Shown here piece after piece: positions 11,074-24,100 of a DNA stretch of 64,000 nucleotides; position 1 is the stretch's first letter, and every line of letters begins with the position of its first letter. Made by a program: the position numbers and the translations under genes. Source of the stretch: Amoebophrya sp. A120. Taxonomy: Eukaryota; Sar; Dinophyceae; Syndiniales; Amoebophryaceae. The stretch lies in the NCBI GenBank assembly GCA_905178155.1, contig CAJINV010000004.1, positions 4,706,518 to 4,770,517 on the forward strand, read 5' to 3'. The notes beneath the pieces were generated by a model. It searched no databases and was not told where the DNA came from. It saw only the letters and a program-made list of their open reading frames with translations.

Positions 11074-14000
11074 ATGGCGACAGCGAACGGTGGGGCGACG
11101 GCCCCTATGGATTGTAAAAATGTCTGGGTCTGGAAGAATCCAACTTGTCATGCTGATTTTGGATTCTAAAAAACTCTGTATTGCATGAGCAGCAAAGAGA
11201 GTCTCCAAGTTTTGCTACACGGAAAGAGCATTTGTCATGCGGTATAGGCATCAGGAAGCCCTCACAAAATCTGTGATGCTAGGGCATGCATCACAGACGT
11301 CAGGAGTCATGCAAAATGTGCATGACAAACCTGGCAATCTTCCAGACCCAGACACTTTTACATTTGATAGCCCCTGCGGCCCCCAAGGTGGGCGCCGAGG
11401 ATGCGGGCGCGGGCGCCGCGGCTCCGCAGCAAAATGTGTCATCGCTGTCCGAATATGCATTGCAAATAAAGCATCGTACTAGTATAAATTGCATCACAAA
11501 TTTTGGCAAGAGGGAAAGTGGAATTTGTAATGCTGTTTTCCCTTAGGAAAAACCTTTGTAATGCACATTTGCAATTAGTACGAGTACGATACTTTTGCAC
11601 AGGATACCGAAATGGAATGGAAGTCCATGGAAGTCCCACTGGAGGCCCAGACAAAAAACACTCACTTAAGCCTGCAAAAGTGGCTCGCGGACCGGGCGAG
11701 AGTCCTTGGTATTGAATTTTTTTTACCAGCACCTCGACTATGCAAAAATCGAAAGATGAGTCGATTGCTGATCATGCTGGAACTGCAACTGCATGATGTT
11801 GACGACGTGAACTGTGAAGTACAAATAACAAGTAGTTTGCATAGAAGAAAAAAGTGCTAAGTAGTTTGTTCCACTTTACTGTTCGTTGCGCTATGCCCAG
11901 GATTAATCGAACTTTAGGTATCCGCGCCAAGCAGGCGGAGGAGGATGAGGACGACGATGACGATATTTTGAGTAAAAACGTCCCCACCCCAGAGTTGTCA
12001 TGTAAATCTGCATGCCAAAAAAGTTTCTGATGCGGAGCCCCATGAGAAGCATTTTCTGGTCGTATTTTGGAATTTGTGATGCTAGAACCAGCATTATATT
12101 CTAGGTCAGTGATGCTGCTGGAGCTAGTGCAACAGGATTACACTACGGGGCCAAACTTGTCATGCCAAACACCCAAAGCTGGTTGATTTGTCTAGCAGAT
12201 TTCCCATCTTGACTCTGGTGTGGGGACGTTTTTAACCAGGATAGACGAGTCCGACGACGAGGATGGTACGCCGGCGTCCAATATCAAGTGTAAAAATGTC
12301 TGGGTCTGGAAGACTGTAGATTTGTCATGCAGATTTTCCATGGCCCATGAGGTCTGGAATGCGGGACTTTGCATGACAGACTCTGCGAGGTGTCTGCCAT
12401 GCCTATTCTGCATGAGAAACTCCGTTCCAACTTGGTCAAAAGTGGACAGCTTTTGGCACTCATGCAACACAGATTTTTGCATGCTTCAGATTTACCATGA
12501 CAAGTTGCAATCTTCCAGACCCAGACATTTTTGCAATTCATATCCAACAAGGGCAAAGCCCAAGCCACCCCGGCCCAGCAGCAGGAGGTGGAAGAGAAAA
12601 ACTGGTCGCAAGTGAACCTGGCATTCCAGGAGTCCAAGCTTTCGTGGAAGCAGAGCTTCAACCCGTACAACTTCACCAACTGGCTCTGGTGCCACGTAGT
12701 GCGATATCAAATGCAAAAATGCCTGGGTCTGGAAAAGTGGAACTTGTAATGCGTGTCATGCATTCCCGGAAAATCTGTGTTGCATGAGCAGCACAACAGA
12801 GGCTTTCTTTGTCATGCAAAAACGCAATTTGTATTTGTAATGCGTGCTAGGCATCAGCAGGCCTCTCAAATTTGTCATGCTTGGCTGCCATTGGAAGCGC
12901 TTCAACCATGCGCAATTCAGCATCACAAGTTTCCAGACCCAGACATTTTTGCATTTGATATGCGAAACCGACTAGAGGAATCCAAGGGAAACGTGGAGGA
13001 CTTTGCCGAAGGTGATCTGGAAAAAGTAGTCGAGGGCGTGCAGGATGTGCACGACATTCTCGCCGAGTTTATCCCGGCGGACCAAGTCAAGAAGGACAAG
13101 GTATTACGTGCTCACTTATGTTGTTGTCGAAGAGCTGCGCTCCGGCAAATTCATGACTTTCACATCGTTTTTTGCTTCGTATTTATAGCCTTTGTGGTCT
13201 TAAGTAAAGGTAAACTACCTGCACTTGTTTGACGGAAGATGATTCAGCGACGAGATTCTTGCAAATGTACGCGTTGTCGTTCGCAACTTGTTGTTCACTA
13301 CATCGCACGAAGCTACTATGATCTTCTACAGTATCAAAACCAAAAAAAATCAGGATAGCAAAAAGGACAAGAAGGACAAGAAGGATGACAAAAAGGACAA
13401 GAAGGACGACAAGAAGAGCAAAAAGGAGGAAAAGTCCAACTCCAAGGACGATAAGAAGGACAACAAGAAGGACGCAAAGAAAAAGAAACCGGCCGTCACG
13501 CTGAACGCGAAAGAGAAGTTGCAGGCGTCAAATTTGATCAAAGCCATGGTTTTTGGGGAGGGCAAAGCAAAGCAGAACGCGGGCTGGGCAAATTTGATCG
13601 GGGACAAAGACATCCCCTCAAACAGCCCCTGGGACTTCCAGCTGGCACAAGTGCTCTACAAGGTACAGCTTTGCCGCAAAGTAAATTTGTGGAGGTTTAG
13701 AAGTTGTGTAATGCTGCTGCGGAACGTCTGATCGTATTTTTGTAGAAGATCATGCTGAACATCAACAAAGTAGACACAGAAGGATTATCAGATGCAGTGA
13801 TATCAATCTATGATGGCCTTGAAAATTACGCATACGCACGTCGTTCTCCGTCTCCGCCAACAACGCATGATCTTATGCAATTGAAAAATCCAGGGCCTCG
13901 CCATGGAGTACCGGTTTCGCAAAAAGAAGGAGACACCGGACATGATCGCGTATTACGATCAGATGCAGTCCCTCGCAGATTCCATCAACATGGTCAGGAA

Positions 14001-17000
14001 ACAGTTTTCCTTTTTCTTCCAGCCGGACGAAATTGCGGAGTGCCTCCCCATCCGCGACGCGCTTGCCCTGCAGGAGAGACTGCAGGCCGGTTCCTGCGGC
14101 CTGAAATTCGACCTGGAGTGGTACATGAAGAACGGCGCCCACTTGCTCGCCGGCAGCTGGTTCGCAAAGAAGCACGTGGGAAGAACCTCCTTCCAGCCCT
14201 TCAGAATCCAGGAGCAAATGTCCGATATGAGAGTGCACAACTCCCCCTCCCCCTCATTTGTCATGCAAAAACCCAAATCCAAGTGCTTTCCTGTGGCACT
14301 GTTGGCATCACAGATTCCGGAATCCCAAACAGTACTACACTAGGCGCATGAACACGGCGTATGCAGATGCTCCAAGTGTGGCGGTGTTTGTATTGCTGTT
14401 CATGCAATACAAGTAAGGGGGAGGCGGGGAGTTGTGCACTCTCATATCCGACGCGATCCTCACGGAAGGCCCACAGCTCGTCTGGGGTATCGCGCCGCCC
14501 GGTACAGGGAAGACGGCCGTGGTGCCGCATATGCATTGCAAAAGTATTGTAGTCGTATGAATTGCAGATATGCATGACAAATCCAACTTTCTACCTGGAA
14601 TAGCATGACAAATTGCATTTTTGTTCTTAGGAAAATTTGTATATGCAATTTATACTAGTGCGATAATTTTGCAATGCATACCGCACCTGCTGAACTTATT
14701 TCCGGACCACACGCTCGTCTTTATCTGTGCCGCGCTCCCCGTCGTGCTCGGTGTGGGACAGGTAAGGAATCAGTTTCAGTTTTGAATTTTGAAGAAGAGG
14801 TCTTGCAGTATGTTCAGTTGACTAGTATCCCGGTGCGCGCCGGTTCCTGTACCCTGAACAACTTGATGATGTCACACCACGTACATAAATTTAATTGTAA
14901 CATGAATACAACAGGTTGCCACCTCCCTGGGTCTCCCCTATGCCCTGGTGAAGAATAAGCGCATCACCCCCGCGTTCAGTTGCGGGCGTAAACTCGGGCA
15001 TCATGTGGACGTCGAGGACAAACGGGCGGTGCAGTCGCTCCGAGAAACCGTGATCCAGATGAATCTGGAGCGGAAGGCCAACCGGTTAAAAATGGTCAAG
15101 CGAAAGCGAGCGGCCTTGGACTTCAAGCGCATGCCCAGGATTTGGCTGGTGTGCGACATCATGTCCAGTAGTTGGATCATTGAGCAGTTGGACAGCAGAA
15201 AAACGATCATGGTCATCGACGAACCCCCCATGGGAAGTGATAAGGTAAACTATAGCTATACAAAATTCGTAATGCGCATTTGCCTTAAAGAAGAGATCTG
15301 TGATGCATAAACGCAATTATTACTTCTTAAACTTCTCAACATAAACGATGAAAAATCAATGCACATGCAGGTCCCCTCCACCCCCGAGGACAACCCGATG
15401 GCGATGAACATGGTACAGGCGATGCTGAACCCCATGTACAAGACGATCCTGATGTCCGCGACCATGCCCCGGTCCTACCAGCTCCCTTCCATCGTGGACA
15501 CCTTTTGCAAGAAATTTGACGCGGACCCGAAGAAGTGCGTCCGCGAGTGCTTCTCCACGCAGCTGGACCGCGGTGTGGTCCTGGTCCGGCCCAGCGGGAG
15601 GATCGCGTTTCCCCACGAATTGTGCGAGACCTCCGCCCAGCTCCAAGCGCTGGCGGACCGCCTCCCCGGGGACCCCCTTACGCTCAAGGCGTACACGGAG
15701 CGCGCGCTGTCGCAGTTGCTCGTGCGATGGCGCGTGCTGGAGGCGTGCAAGGTCGCCCCGGCGAACTGGGCGCCCCCGCAAAGGCCGGCGGAGCGGTTTA
15801 AGGACCTGTCGCAGCTGAAACCGGAAACCATCCGCGAATACGCCATGGACCTGCTGACAAGTGTAGCGAAGACCGGGGACGACCGCTTCGCGAAAGAATT
15901 CTGCGCGATCACGCTGTCCGAGGAATTTTCCGGGGAGGTAAAGGAAACCGAACAGGAGGCGGCACAATTCCCGAGCTACGACGTCAGCGAGCTCTTGTTC
16001 TCAAACGCACACGCGTTCCCGGGAGTCACGCTGGTCGCGGATGGTAATATATGATCAGATCTATTGATTCATTTTTTTGAAGATCATTTTAAGTATCGGT
16101 TACTTTTTGTGGTCATCTCCGGCTACGGGGGCTTGGTTGCTGTAGTATCATAATCATGACGAGTGCCTAGTCGTGCTAGTACAACTTCTTGCATGAGTTC
16201 GTCTGTAATTGGCATTTTACTTTACACCGAAAAAATGCTACCACGACAGACAAACCCGCGGACATTCTGGAAGTGATGGCAGCGAAGCTGATCGAGCAGA
16301 TGCCAAAGGCAAAAGACCTGGACAACGCTGTTGAGGAGATGGATGCGGAGACCAAAAAGCAGAACAAGATCGCGGAAAAGCAGCAGTCAGACGACCCGCA
16401 GGTAGAATTTTTCAGCAACGACAGCCAGCAGATCAAATTCGACAGTTCTTTGGTCCTGCACACGGAGCAGTTTTTGAAAAGATGGTGCCCGAAAGCGAAG
16501 AAGGAGACGCTGATGTACCCGCGAATGGTGCCCACCGTGGGCGACTACAAGACCATTCAGACCCTTCCGGTGGATGACAAGTGGAAGATGCTCGCGCTCT
16601 CCGGCGCGGGGGCCTTCGACCCGGTTCTGGACAAGGACCCGGCCCAACCCGTGTACACCCAGTTTGTGCACGACAAGATGCTGACCAACAAACTCTCCTG
16701 CGTCACCGCGGGTAAGGAGTTCACGTGGGGTGCGAACTTGCCCGCCTCCACCGTGGTGGTCACCAGCAGCTTCGCGAACAGCACCTCCGTGTCCGGGATG
16801 TTGCAGTACGTGGGTCGTGCGGCGCGTCGAGGACTGACCACGCACGGACAGGCTTTGTTCGAGGATGACGACGCACTGAACCGAATCCTGAAGAAGGGCG
16901 CGCAGCAAATGTCCACCGAGGCCGACACCATGGAGCGGTACGCCAAGTGGATCTTGGGCGACCGAACCGCCGAGAGCTGGGGCGCCGCGGGAACCGACAT

Positions 17001-17007
17001 CGCATAG
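11074..17007 (+). CDS. Superfamily 2 (DExD/H-like) helicase
   Basis: Fifteen exons: 11074-11105, 11375-11453, 11612-11708, 11918-11963, 12249-12281, 12548-12704, 12966-13100, 13354-13662, 13746-13769, 13894-14225, 14452-14529, 14686-14761, 14915-15244, 15371-16043, 16250-17007. They total 3159 nt (1052 residues) in one frame. Helicase motifs appear in order: motif I WGIAPPGTGKTA (split just downstream by an introner), motif II VIDEPP (a departure from DEAD/DEAH), motif III MSATMP, a motif V-like WGANLPAS, and motif VI LQYVGRAARRG. These motifs bind and hydrolyse ATP to remodel RNA or DNA; the substrate cannot be told. N-terminal to the core are an acidic stretch and an extreme Lys/Asp-rich run from exon 13354 (KKDKKDKKDDKKDKKDDKK). 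Seven introners interrupt the gene; the remaining introns are GT-AG. The stop is at 17005. Confidence 0.85.
11106..11369 (+). mobile_element. Introner, family D (copy 2)
   Basis: Begins TATGGATTGTAAAAATGTCT and ends GACACTTTTACATTTGATA. Exact duplication GCCCC (11101-11105, 11370-11374). Splicing joins ACG GCC CC to T GCG GCC in frame. Confidence 0.94.
11454..11606 (+). mobile_element. Introner, family A (copy 5)
   Basis: Begins TATGCATTGCAAATAAAGC and ends CGATACTTTTGCACAGGATA. Exact duplication CCGAA (11449-11453, 11607-11611). Splicing joins CTG TCC GAA to ATG GAA TGG. Confidence 0.94.
11964..12243 (+). mobile_element. Introner, family B (copy 2)
   Basis: Left tip TAAAAACGTCCCCACCCCAG and inverted right tip TAAAAACGTCCCCACACCAG; 280 bp. 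Exact duplication GACGA (11959-11963, 12244-12248). Splicing rejoins an Asp/Glu-rich segment in frame. Confidence 0.94.
12282..12542 (+). mobile_element. Introner, family D (copy 3), reversed interior
   Basis: Begins TATCAAGTGTAAAAATGTCT and ends CAGACATTTTTGCAATTCATA. Exact duplication TCCAA (12277-12281, 12543-12547). The interior is the reverse complement of the copy at 56160: CTTTTGGCACTCATGCAACA here against TGTTGCATGAGTGCCAAAAG there. Confidence 0.94.
12705..12960 (+). mobile_element. Introner, family D (copy 4)
   Basis: Begins TATCAAATGCAAAAATGCCT and ends AGACATTTTTGCATTTGATA. Exact duplication TGCGA (12700-12704, 12961-12965). Splicing joins GTA GTG CGA to AAC CGA CTA. Confidence 0.94.
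14226..14446 (+). mobile_element. Introner, family F
   Basis: The terminal inverted repeat is perfect over 21 bp (TATGAGAGTGCACAACTCCC plus C). Exact duplication TCCGA (14221-14225, 14447-14451). Splicing joins ATG TCC GA to C GCG ATC just upstream of helicase motif I. It is the only F copy in the window. Confidence 0.94.
14530..14680 (+). mobile_element. Introner, family A (copy 6)
   Basis: Begins TATGCATTGCAAAAGTATTG and ends GATAATTTTGCAATGCATA, so both tips carry the GCATTGCATA form. Exact duplication CCGCA (14525-14529, 14681-14685). It splits the helicase shortly after the Walker A motif. Confidence 0.94.
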
Positions 17008-18155
17008 ATGATGAGGTGGATTTGGAGTTTTATTTGCGGCGCTTGAAGATGGTGCCACCTATTGGTCCTCGTCGTCGTGGTTTCATTCATTTTGCATCAT
17101 CATCACGTGAAATAAAATGTACAACTGTGGGGAGTGCAAGTGCTCGGAACGTAGACGTTTCAGTAGAAAATTTATAAATGCACTTCAGTGTTGGTGTTGC
17201 CGCCCCTGCGAAGCAGGTCTCTGAAACGCTACGAGTCCTCTTTCCACGATTATGGCATGAGTATACGAATTTTTCAACGGAACAGTAGTTTTTGCAAGTG
17301 ATCATTTGAATAACGCGCAACGACAATGAAATGAATATACGAAATGTTGAAGAACTCTTCATTGCGGGAGGTTGAGCCCCCAACGAACCCCTTGGTTCAT
17401 TTTCGGCGTAAGTGGAGCTTGGAATCGCGTGGTCGTCCGCAGGAGAGTGTAAACAAAGGATGAAAAAGCAAATAGAAAGCGCGGAACTGTAGTACCAAGC
17501 ATTCACCCGAGGAATTATATGAACGCTTACGCTTTCTGTTGCGCCGTTTCATTTCTCTTTGTCGTTAGCCGATACGTGGTCATGCATTCGGTGTTGTTTC
17601 TGTTTGTCGCTTTTTGTCGGCGTCGCTTTTCCTTTGCGCTGCAGCCTGCTGCTGCGCAGCTTCTGTGCGAGAGCGGACAAGGCCTATTTGGTAAGAGAGT
17701 GTCTGTGACGAAGACGAACAAAGTGTGCGTAGGTATTATTGAAGACGTGACGGTTCAAATGTGACCTGCTTGAGAGTGAGAGGCAGCGGTGGAGCGATGG
17801 CATTATCAACTTTTTCTTTTCGTTTGTTTATGTTTCTTCTCGAAGCGTTGACTTCCATTCGGCTCGACATTTGAAGATCCACAACTCAAAAAATTTTCAT
17901 CAGAGTAGTTTGTGTACACCCAGGTCGACAAAGCAAGACGTAAGTCTAAGTCGGAGAAGATGCAGTGACAGCACTGACCAGGGTATTTGGCGTTTTTTTT
18001 TCCGGATATTAGGTAGTACGATGCTGATTTGTTTAAAAAGTCAGTCATAAAAATTTTAAAACTAAAAACTTTTCTTTTCTTCATCATTTTTCTCGACGTC
18101 CAAGAGTTGAGCGTTGTCCCCCGCTGACCACCTGGCTTGGTTCATCATCCCGAGA
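17008..18155. other. Gene-free stretch
   Basis: No introner or convincing coding frame on either strand. It holds the helicase 3' flank and the kinesin 5' flank. Confidence 0.5.
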
Positions 18156-21100
18156 ATGAATTCGAACTCGGTTTTTGTCCGGATTCGCCCAGTGGAAGTG
18201 AACACGTCCAGCACGACAAAAAATCCGCCAAAAGACGAGGTGATTTGTTGGTGCCCGAGTAATTGCACCAAAAAGGACCGCCTTTTCTTCGACCGGGGAA
18301 CGGTTCTGGAAGAGTACCGTTTTCCAACGGTACTGGCGCCGCAGGATGATAACAAAGCATTGTTTGACGCGCTGAACAGTCGGAAAAAGGTCGTAATCGA
18401 GAAAAAAATAGATCAAGACGGCGAGGACGAACTACAGCAGGAAGGACCTTGCTCATCGCGACAAGACAATCAACTCGCAGATGACGCCCCACAAGCAAAA
18501 CCTCCTTCTTCGCAAAATGATGAAAATCCGGATCAAGATTTGGACACCATTACCTGCAACGTGTTCCAGGGCATTAACGAGACCATTTTTTGCTACGGGC
18601 AAACCTCGTCCGGAAAAACCCATTCGGTGTTTGGGTCGGAGCAGGAACCGGTATGCATTGCAAAACTATCGTACTAGTATAAATTGCATTGCAAATTTTC
18701 CCAAGAACAAAAATGCAATTTGTCATGCTATTTCAGGTAGAAAGTTGGATTTGTCATGCATATCTGCAATTAGTACGAGTGCGATACTTTTGCACAGGAT
18801 AACCGGGCTTGAGTCACCACTTCGTCCGCAGTCTGTTCAACTACAAAAACGTACCAAGAAGAAAAATCCCCCCTCCCCACATCAAAACGAAGTTTCTGAT
18901 GCTGGATTTCCGTACACAAGACAGAGCTGTCTTGCAGTAGAGCATTGCAGGCATATGCCGCGCCTGAGTGCAGAGCTTCTGACGTGGACGCTTAGCATCA
19001 CAAATGTCTATGCTGTAGCCCAAGCAGCATCACAAACCGTCCGCATAATGCGGCGGAGACCGTAGAGTTGCCTTCTTGCAAGACAAAAAAGATTTGGGGT
19101 CACAAATCAGCATTACAAATTTTCTGAGAAGTACCTTTTTGATATGGGGAGGGAGAATTTTTCCTTTTGATAAAACGCCCTGGCCGCCTCCGCGTCGGTG
19201 GATTTTCTCGAGGTGAAATGCTTCGAGATTTTCGGCGACACCCTGACCGATTTGCTGCCAGAGCAAGTTCTGGAAGCGTTTTCTCCACCGCCAAGAAGAG
19301 GTGCAGCTCGTGGTGGCGGTGCCACGTCGGCCGCCGGGGGTGGTGGACAACAACAGGGCGCGTTCCGGACAGAGCAAATCTTCTTGAAAACGAATCGGTT
19401 TTCGTATAAAGTGGCACGCTGTCGCACCGCGCTGGAATGTCTGGATCTGCTGGAGCATGCCGTAAGAAGTTCAAGTTTTTTTATTTTTTTGATATCTGTG
19501 CTCAAGGATAAGTTGGCTGTGGTAGATTAGAAGTTGCATGGTGACGACATCAAAAGCAGGAGTTTTGACGAACCCCCCGAAAATACTACACCTTCGTACT
19601 AGGACAAAATACCACCACCTTGAAACTCAATGTTGCTGCAGGTGACCAATCGCAAATCTGGAGCCTCCTCGATGAACATGCGGTCGTCGCGTAGCCACTG
19701 CATTCTGCAGATAAGTGCGGACCGAAAGCATCGCCGGGAAAACGTGAGAACCAAAGGCACCCTCACGCTCGTGGACTTGGCGGGCTCTGAGCGCGAATTT
19801 TCCGCTGCGAGTGCCCCGCCGGGACTTCTGTTGACAGCAGCTGGAGGTGGTCAACAAGTTGGCCTACCAGGATCTGGATCTTCTGTCCTTCCTGGTAGTT
19901 GCACTTCTACAGCCTTCCCGGAGCAAGAGGATTTAGCTTCTGCTGCACTTTCGACGAGTCAAAAATCGTCTCGCAACATTCTCAACACCTCGCTGAGCAC
20001 GCTCACACGGTTACTCCGCCAGATGCAGAAGGGGAAGCTGAACGAGGCCGACAAGCGGCAGAGCGTCTTGAACAAGGCCCTGTTTGACTTTGTGCAGCCC
20101 AGCTGCGGGATTTTCCTGATTTTCTGCGTCAACCCGCTGCTCCATTCCCTGTGCTACACCACGTCGACGCTGCAGATGGCGGTGGATTGCAAGACAATTA
20201 AGCAGAAGCGAAAACAGACCTTTCTCAAAGCCAGCTCGAAAGAAACCGGCGAACTGCGGATCTTTGCCTTGGACGGCAACGGGTTTCAGGAGGGAGGCGC
20301 ATTCGCTTCGAAGGAAAGCAAGGAGAGCTTACGGGAAACGCTGAAAGAGCACTACGACCGGGCTGTGCTGGTGGACGATTACGATCCTAGAGTTGTATCC
20401 GGCCGCGGCGGCGGGGCACCCGGGCAACGCGAGGGGGAGGCGGAGATGAGCAGTGGCACGGGTATGTTAATCGAGCCCGCTTTTATGGATGCGTTTGAAG
20501 ACGAGGACGCTGTTGCAAGACTGGCTCTGGAAGCGGAGGAGGACCTCCACGCAGGATTGGCGAGTGAAGATGGTGCAGCTTCCGGGTCCAGCTCCTCTTT
20601 GGGGAAACATAGAAACAATGCCAGCGGTCGCCGTTTCCTCCACGAGCCCCATCTTTTGCACGGCGTGAACACAACAAATGATGGAAATGTGAGAATTTCC
20701 GCGCAGGACAGTTTGGAAAAGGACCTGCTCCGCAAAAACGGTTTGCTTCTTCAAAACACAGCAGCTGCACCTCCCGGGAGCGGCGGCAGCAGCAGCAGCA
20801 AAGTTTCTTCCGCTGCCGATTTGCAAATGGATCTGGGGGAAAGTGCGACGCCGAGCGGAAGCAGGAGCAAGATGAACTACCACCACGGCAAAAATTTGAT
20901 AAACACAACTCCAAGTGTCGGGTCCGGCTCCGCGTCTTCTACCGTGGTGTCGAGCGAGGTCTACTGCCGGCTGAAGTCGAAGTACAAAGCCATGAAGCAC
21001 CTACACCAGAAAACGATCCAAGTCCTGGTGAACGCGAACCAAAAACTGCACCAAGAGGCGGAGGAAATGAAGTTAATGAAGTGGACGGAAGATAGAAATA

Positions 21101-24100
21101 CGAAGAAAGTGCCAGATCAATTATCAGGTGCAAGCTCTATCTCTGCATCCGGTGACGAGGGAGAGGTGGATCCGCAAGGAGCGAGAAGAAGAAAATGCAT
21201 ACGCAGAAATACGAAGAAAATGCATACGCAGCAAGGAGCGAGTAAGCGAGCCTGTGAGTGCGGCTCGTGCCTTGGTGCGGGAGCTATTTAGTTAACAGAA
21301 TCCTGACATGCATGAACTGGGCAGCGGACGCGTGAGAGAAGACGACGCTTTTCGTTTTCTTTCATTTCTACGCGTATGGGCTTAGCGCACCCACCCCCGC
21401 AGCTGTCGAGCAGCTTTGCTCATTCGGCAACTTTGCCTCTCAGTCACACTTGTGACTCCACGCTTGTGGGATTTTGAGCCAGCTTTGGCTTCGCCTATTT
21501 TGGCCTTCGCTCTTAATCACACTTGTGACCGCTTCGCTTGAAGCGCTTTTTGCCAGCTTTGGCTTCGCCATTTTGGCAATTTTCAATAGTGCGCTCTGCG
21601 TCGCTTTGCTAACCTGCGATGTCACGCTTGTGACACTTTACTTCGTCTCTCATTGCCATTTCTCTTTGCTACATCATTTCATTTTTTCCGCGTTGTCGCC
21701 TTATTGGCGCTCGTCGGCCTACCCTCCTGTTCCGAGGTTCATCCGCACGTTGTGCGGGGTTCTCCTCGGCTGCGGCTCCGCCACGGTGGGTCGGGGCTCG
21801 CGTCGATGAACGCTTGCGGGAGGGCCGCCGACGCACGCCAAATGGGCTCGCTTCTTGGATTGGATAACTAAAGTGCCAGATCAATTATCAGGTGCAAGCT
21901 CCATCTCTGCATCCGGTGACGAGGGAGAGGTGGATCCGCAAGAAGCGCCACCGCCGTCCGTCCGCTGGGTTGGAAAAAAGAACTTTCATCTGCTGAGCCA
22001 AGCAGCCAGAAGCATGACGACAAACGAGCGGATGAAGAAAGCGGAGAAAGAAGATCACACGTTGGAAACGAGTACTGCTGCTGCTCAAACTATCATGCCC
22101 TCTTCAGCCACCTCCTCCTGTTCGTCGAGTAGAGAAGGTTCGAAAAGGGCACCAGGGAAGATGCCGAACAGTGCGAGGATTTTTAAAAAGCCGGCAAAAA
22201 AGTTGTCAAGCAGGAAAGGGAGTGCAGATCTTTCCGACAAAAATGCAGACGCACATGTTGCCACAGGCGTAGAGGGCGTAGGTGCAGGTGCAGCATCACG
22301 GAAAAATAAGTCCACCTCTTCGGACCATGACGAAAATAACGGCTCTTCCCACATCGATCTGCTCCGACTGCACCGGCTGATGGCCGCTGGTGCTGGACCA
22401 CCAGCAGGCGCTGCTTCAACAGGACCCCCGTCTTCGCGACGAGCAGCTGCACCGGAGACACCGAGCGCCTTGTCCAACGCCAGCAGCCGGAGCAACATCC
22501 TGCGGATATGCAATGTAAATTTCGTGTACATGTACAAAATGCATGACAAATTTCGCTACCTTGCAGAGCCCAGCTTGTCATGCTGCACTAGAATTGAAGG
22601 CAAGTTTTGTCATGCAGAAACCACATTTGTACGTGTACGGGAAATTTACTGTGGATAGCGGACCCGCCGGTCCGCCCGCATCACCGCGGACGACATCGTC
22701 GCGTCACGACAAGGTATGGAAGCGTCAGGATTGAAATCGTCAAAGTTGAAATAATTTGTGATGCATAAAATGCAACCCACAGAGCGCCTGTCTTGCAGAG
22801 TAGGCAAGGGAGGCATATTGCAAGCCTGTTGAGGGGTAGAAATAGAGCTGCTAAAGTAGCATGACAAAAGGCGTCTTCTTTACCCAAACAGCATTACAAA
22901 CTGGATTTAGGTACCGCCAAAACTTGTCATGGGCCACTTGAAAACTGGGCTCCAACTGGCATCCATTTTATGCATGACAAACTATTTCAACTCTGACGAT
23001 TTCAAACCTGACACATCCATACAAGGTAGAGCAAGTACACGAGAAAATAAAGCGTCGAAAGAGCAACAAGTAGAAACGCCACTTCTACTGTCGAGTGCCG
23101 ACCACAGTGTGCATTCACTTGCGCAACAAGTGGCCCCGTCTGTGGCTAATAGAACTGGTGGTCGTGGTGCACCGCGAGCAGGACCACATCACCCTGGGCG
23201 CCGTCGTGCCGATTCCGGTGATACCGGTGAAGCAGCGGCGAAAGTCGAGGAGTCGGTGTCCCGTGTGGCCCGGCGATTCCTACGAAGTGTGGACGATCAC
23301 GTGGGTGGCGGGCAGAATTCCGTAGCGGAAAGCAAATTACACGCGTCAACCAAGTCCTCCTCCAAAGCTCGTCGTGCGCACAGTACTTCTCAGGCTAGCT
23401 GCAAGAAAGCCGACGAGCAGGCGGCCAAGAGGAAAATTTATCACACGATTTTCACACAAGGCGACCAAGAGGTTCAGGGCGGTGACGAGCAGGACGACAA
23501 ACATCTTGATGTTGAAGACGACGCTGGTGCGCCGCTTGATTTCTTCCGCCACGGTCCTCGGTCTCGCGGTCCGTCGAACGCGACAAGCAGTCACCAGGCA
23601 AACAACGTCTCCGTTTTTTCAGAGCTGGTAGACTCTACTTCAGAAGAAAATCATCGGTTCGACTTCGAGCAATTTCATTTTGAAGATGGAATGGGAAAAG
23701 ATAAAGAAAAGCAGCATGACCATCATGTAGTTGATCCAGAAATTGCTTTGTCGCAAGAACATGTCCTTGAGCAACGCGCGTCCTACAGCCGGCTGTATCG
23801 AAGTGCGAACTCGGCGTCAGTGCTTGATTACTCGGACGACTCCGCGTCAAATGGAGAGGATGAAGATGCGGAGGACGAAGAAGCCGCGCAGCGGTCAATG
23901 ATGCTAGTGGACAAAAGTACAGGTACAGCAGAAGTAGATGCTGAAAAAGAAAACGCGCAGTCAATTCTCGCCAAGCACGTTGCGGAGCAGCACGAGAGCA
24001 TGCTGACCGCCGAGGGGGGAGAAGAAATTGACCGCACAGTAGGAAGCCTGGAGCAAATGTCGTCGTCTATCCGAAGATCTTTATCGGGAGAGGTAAATTG

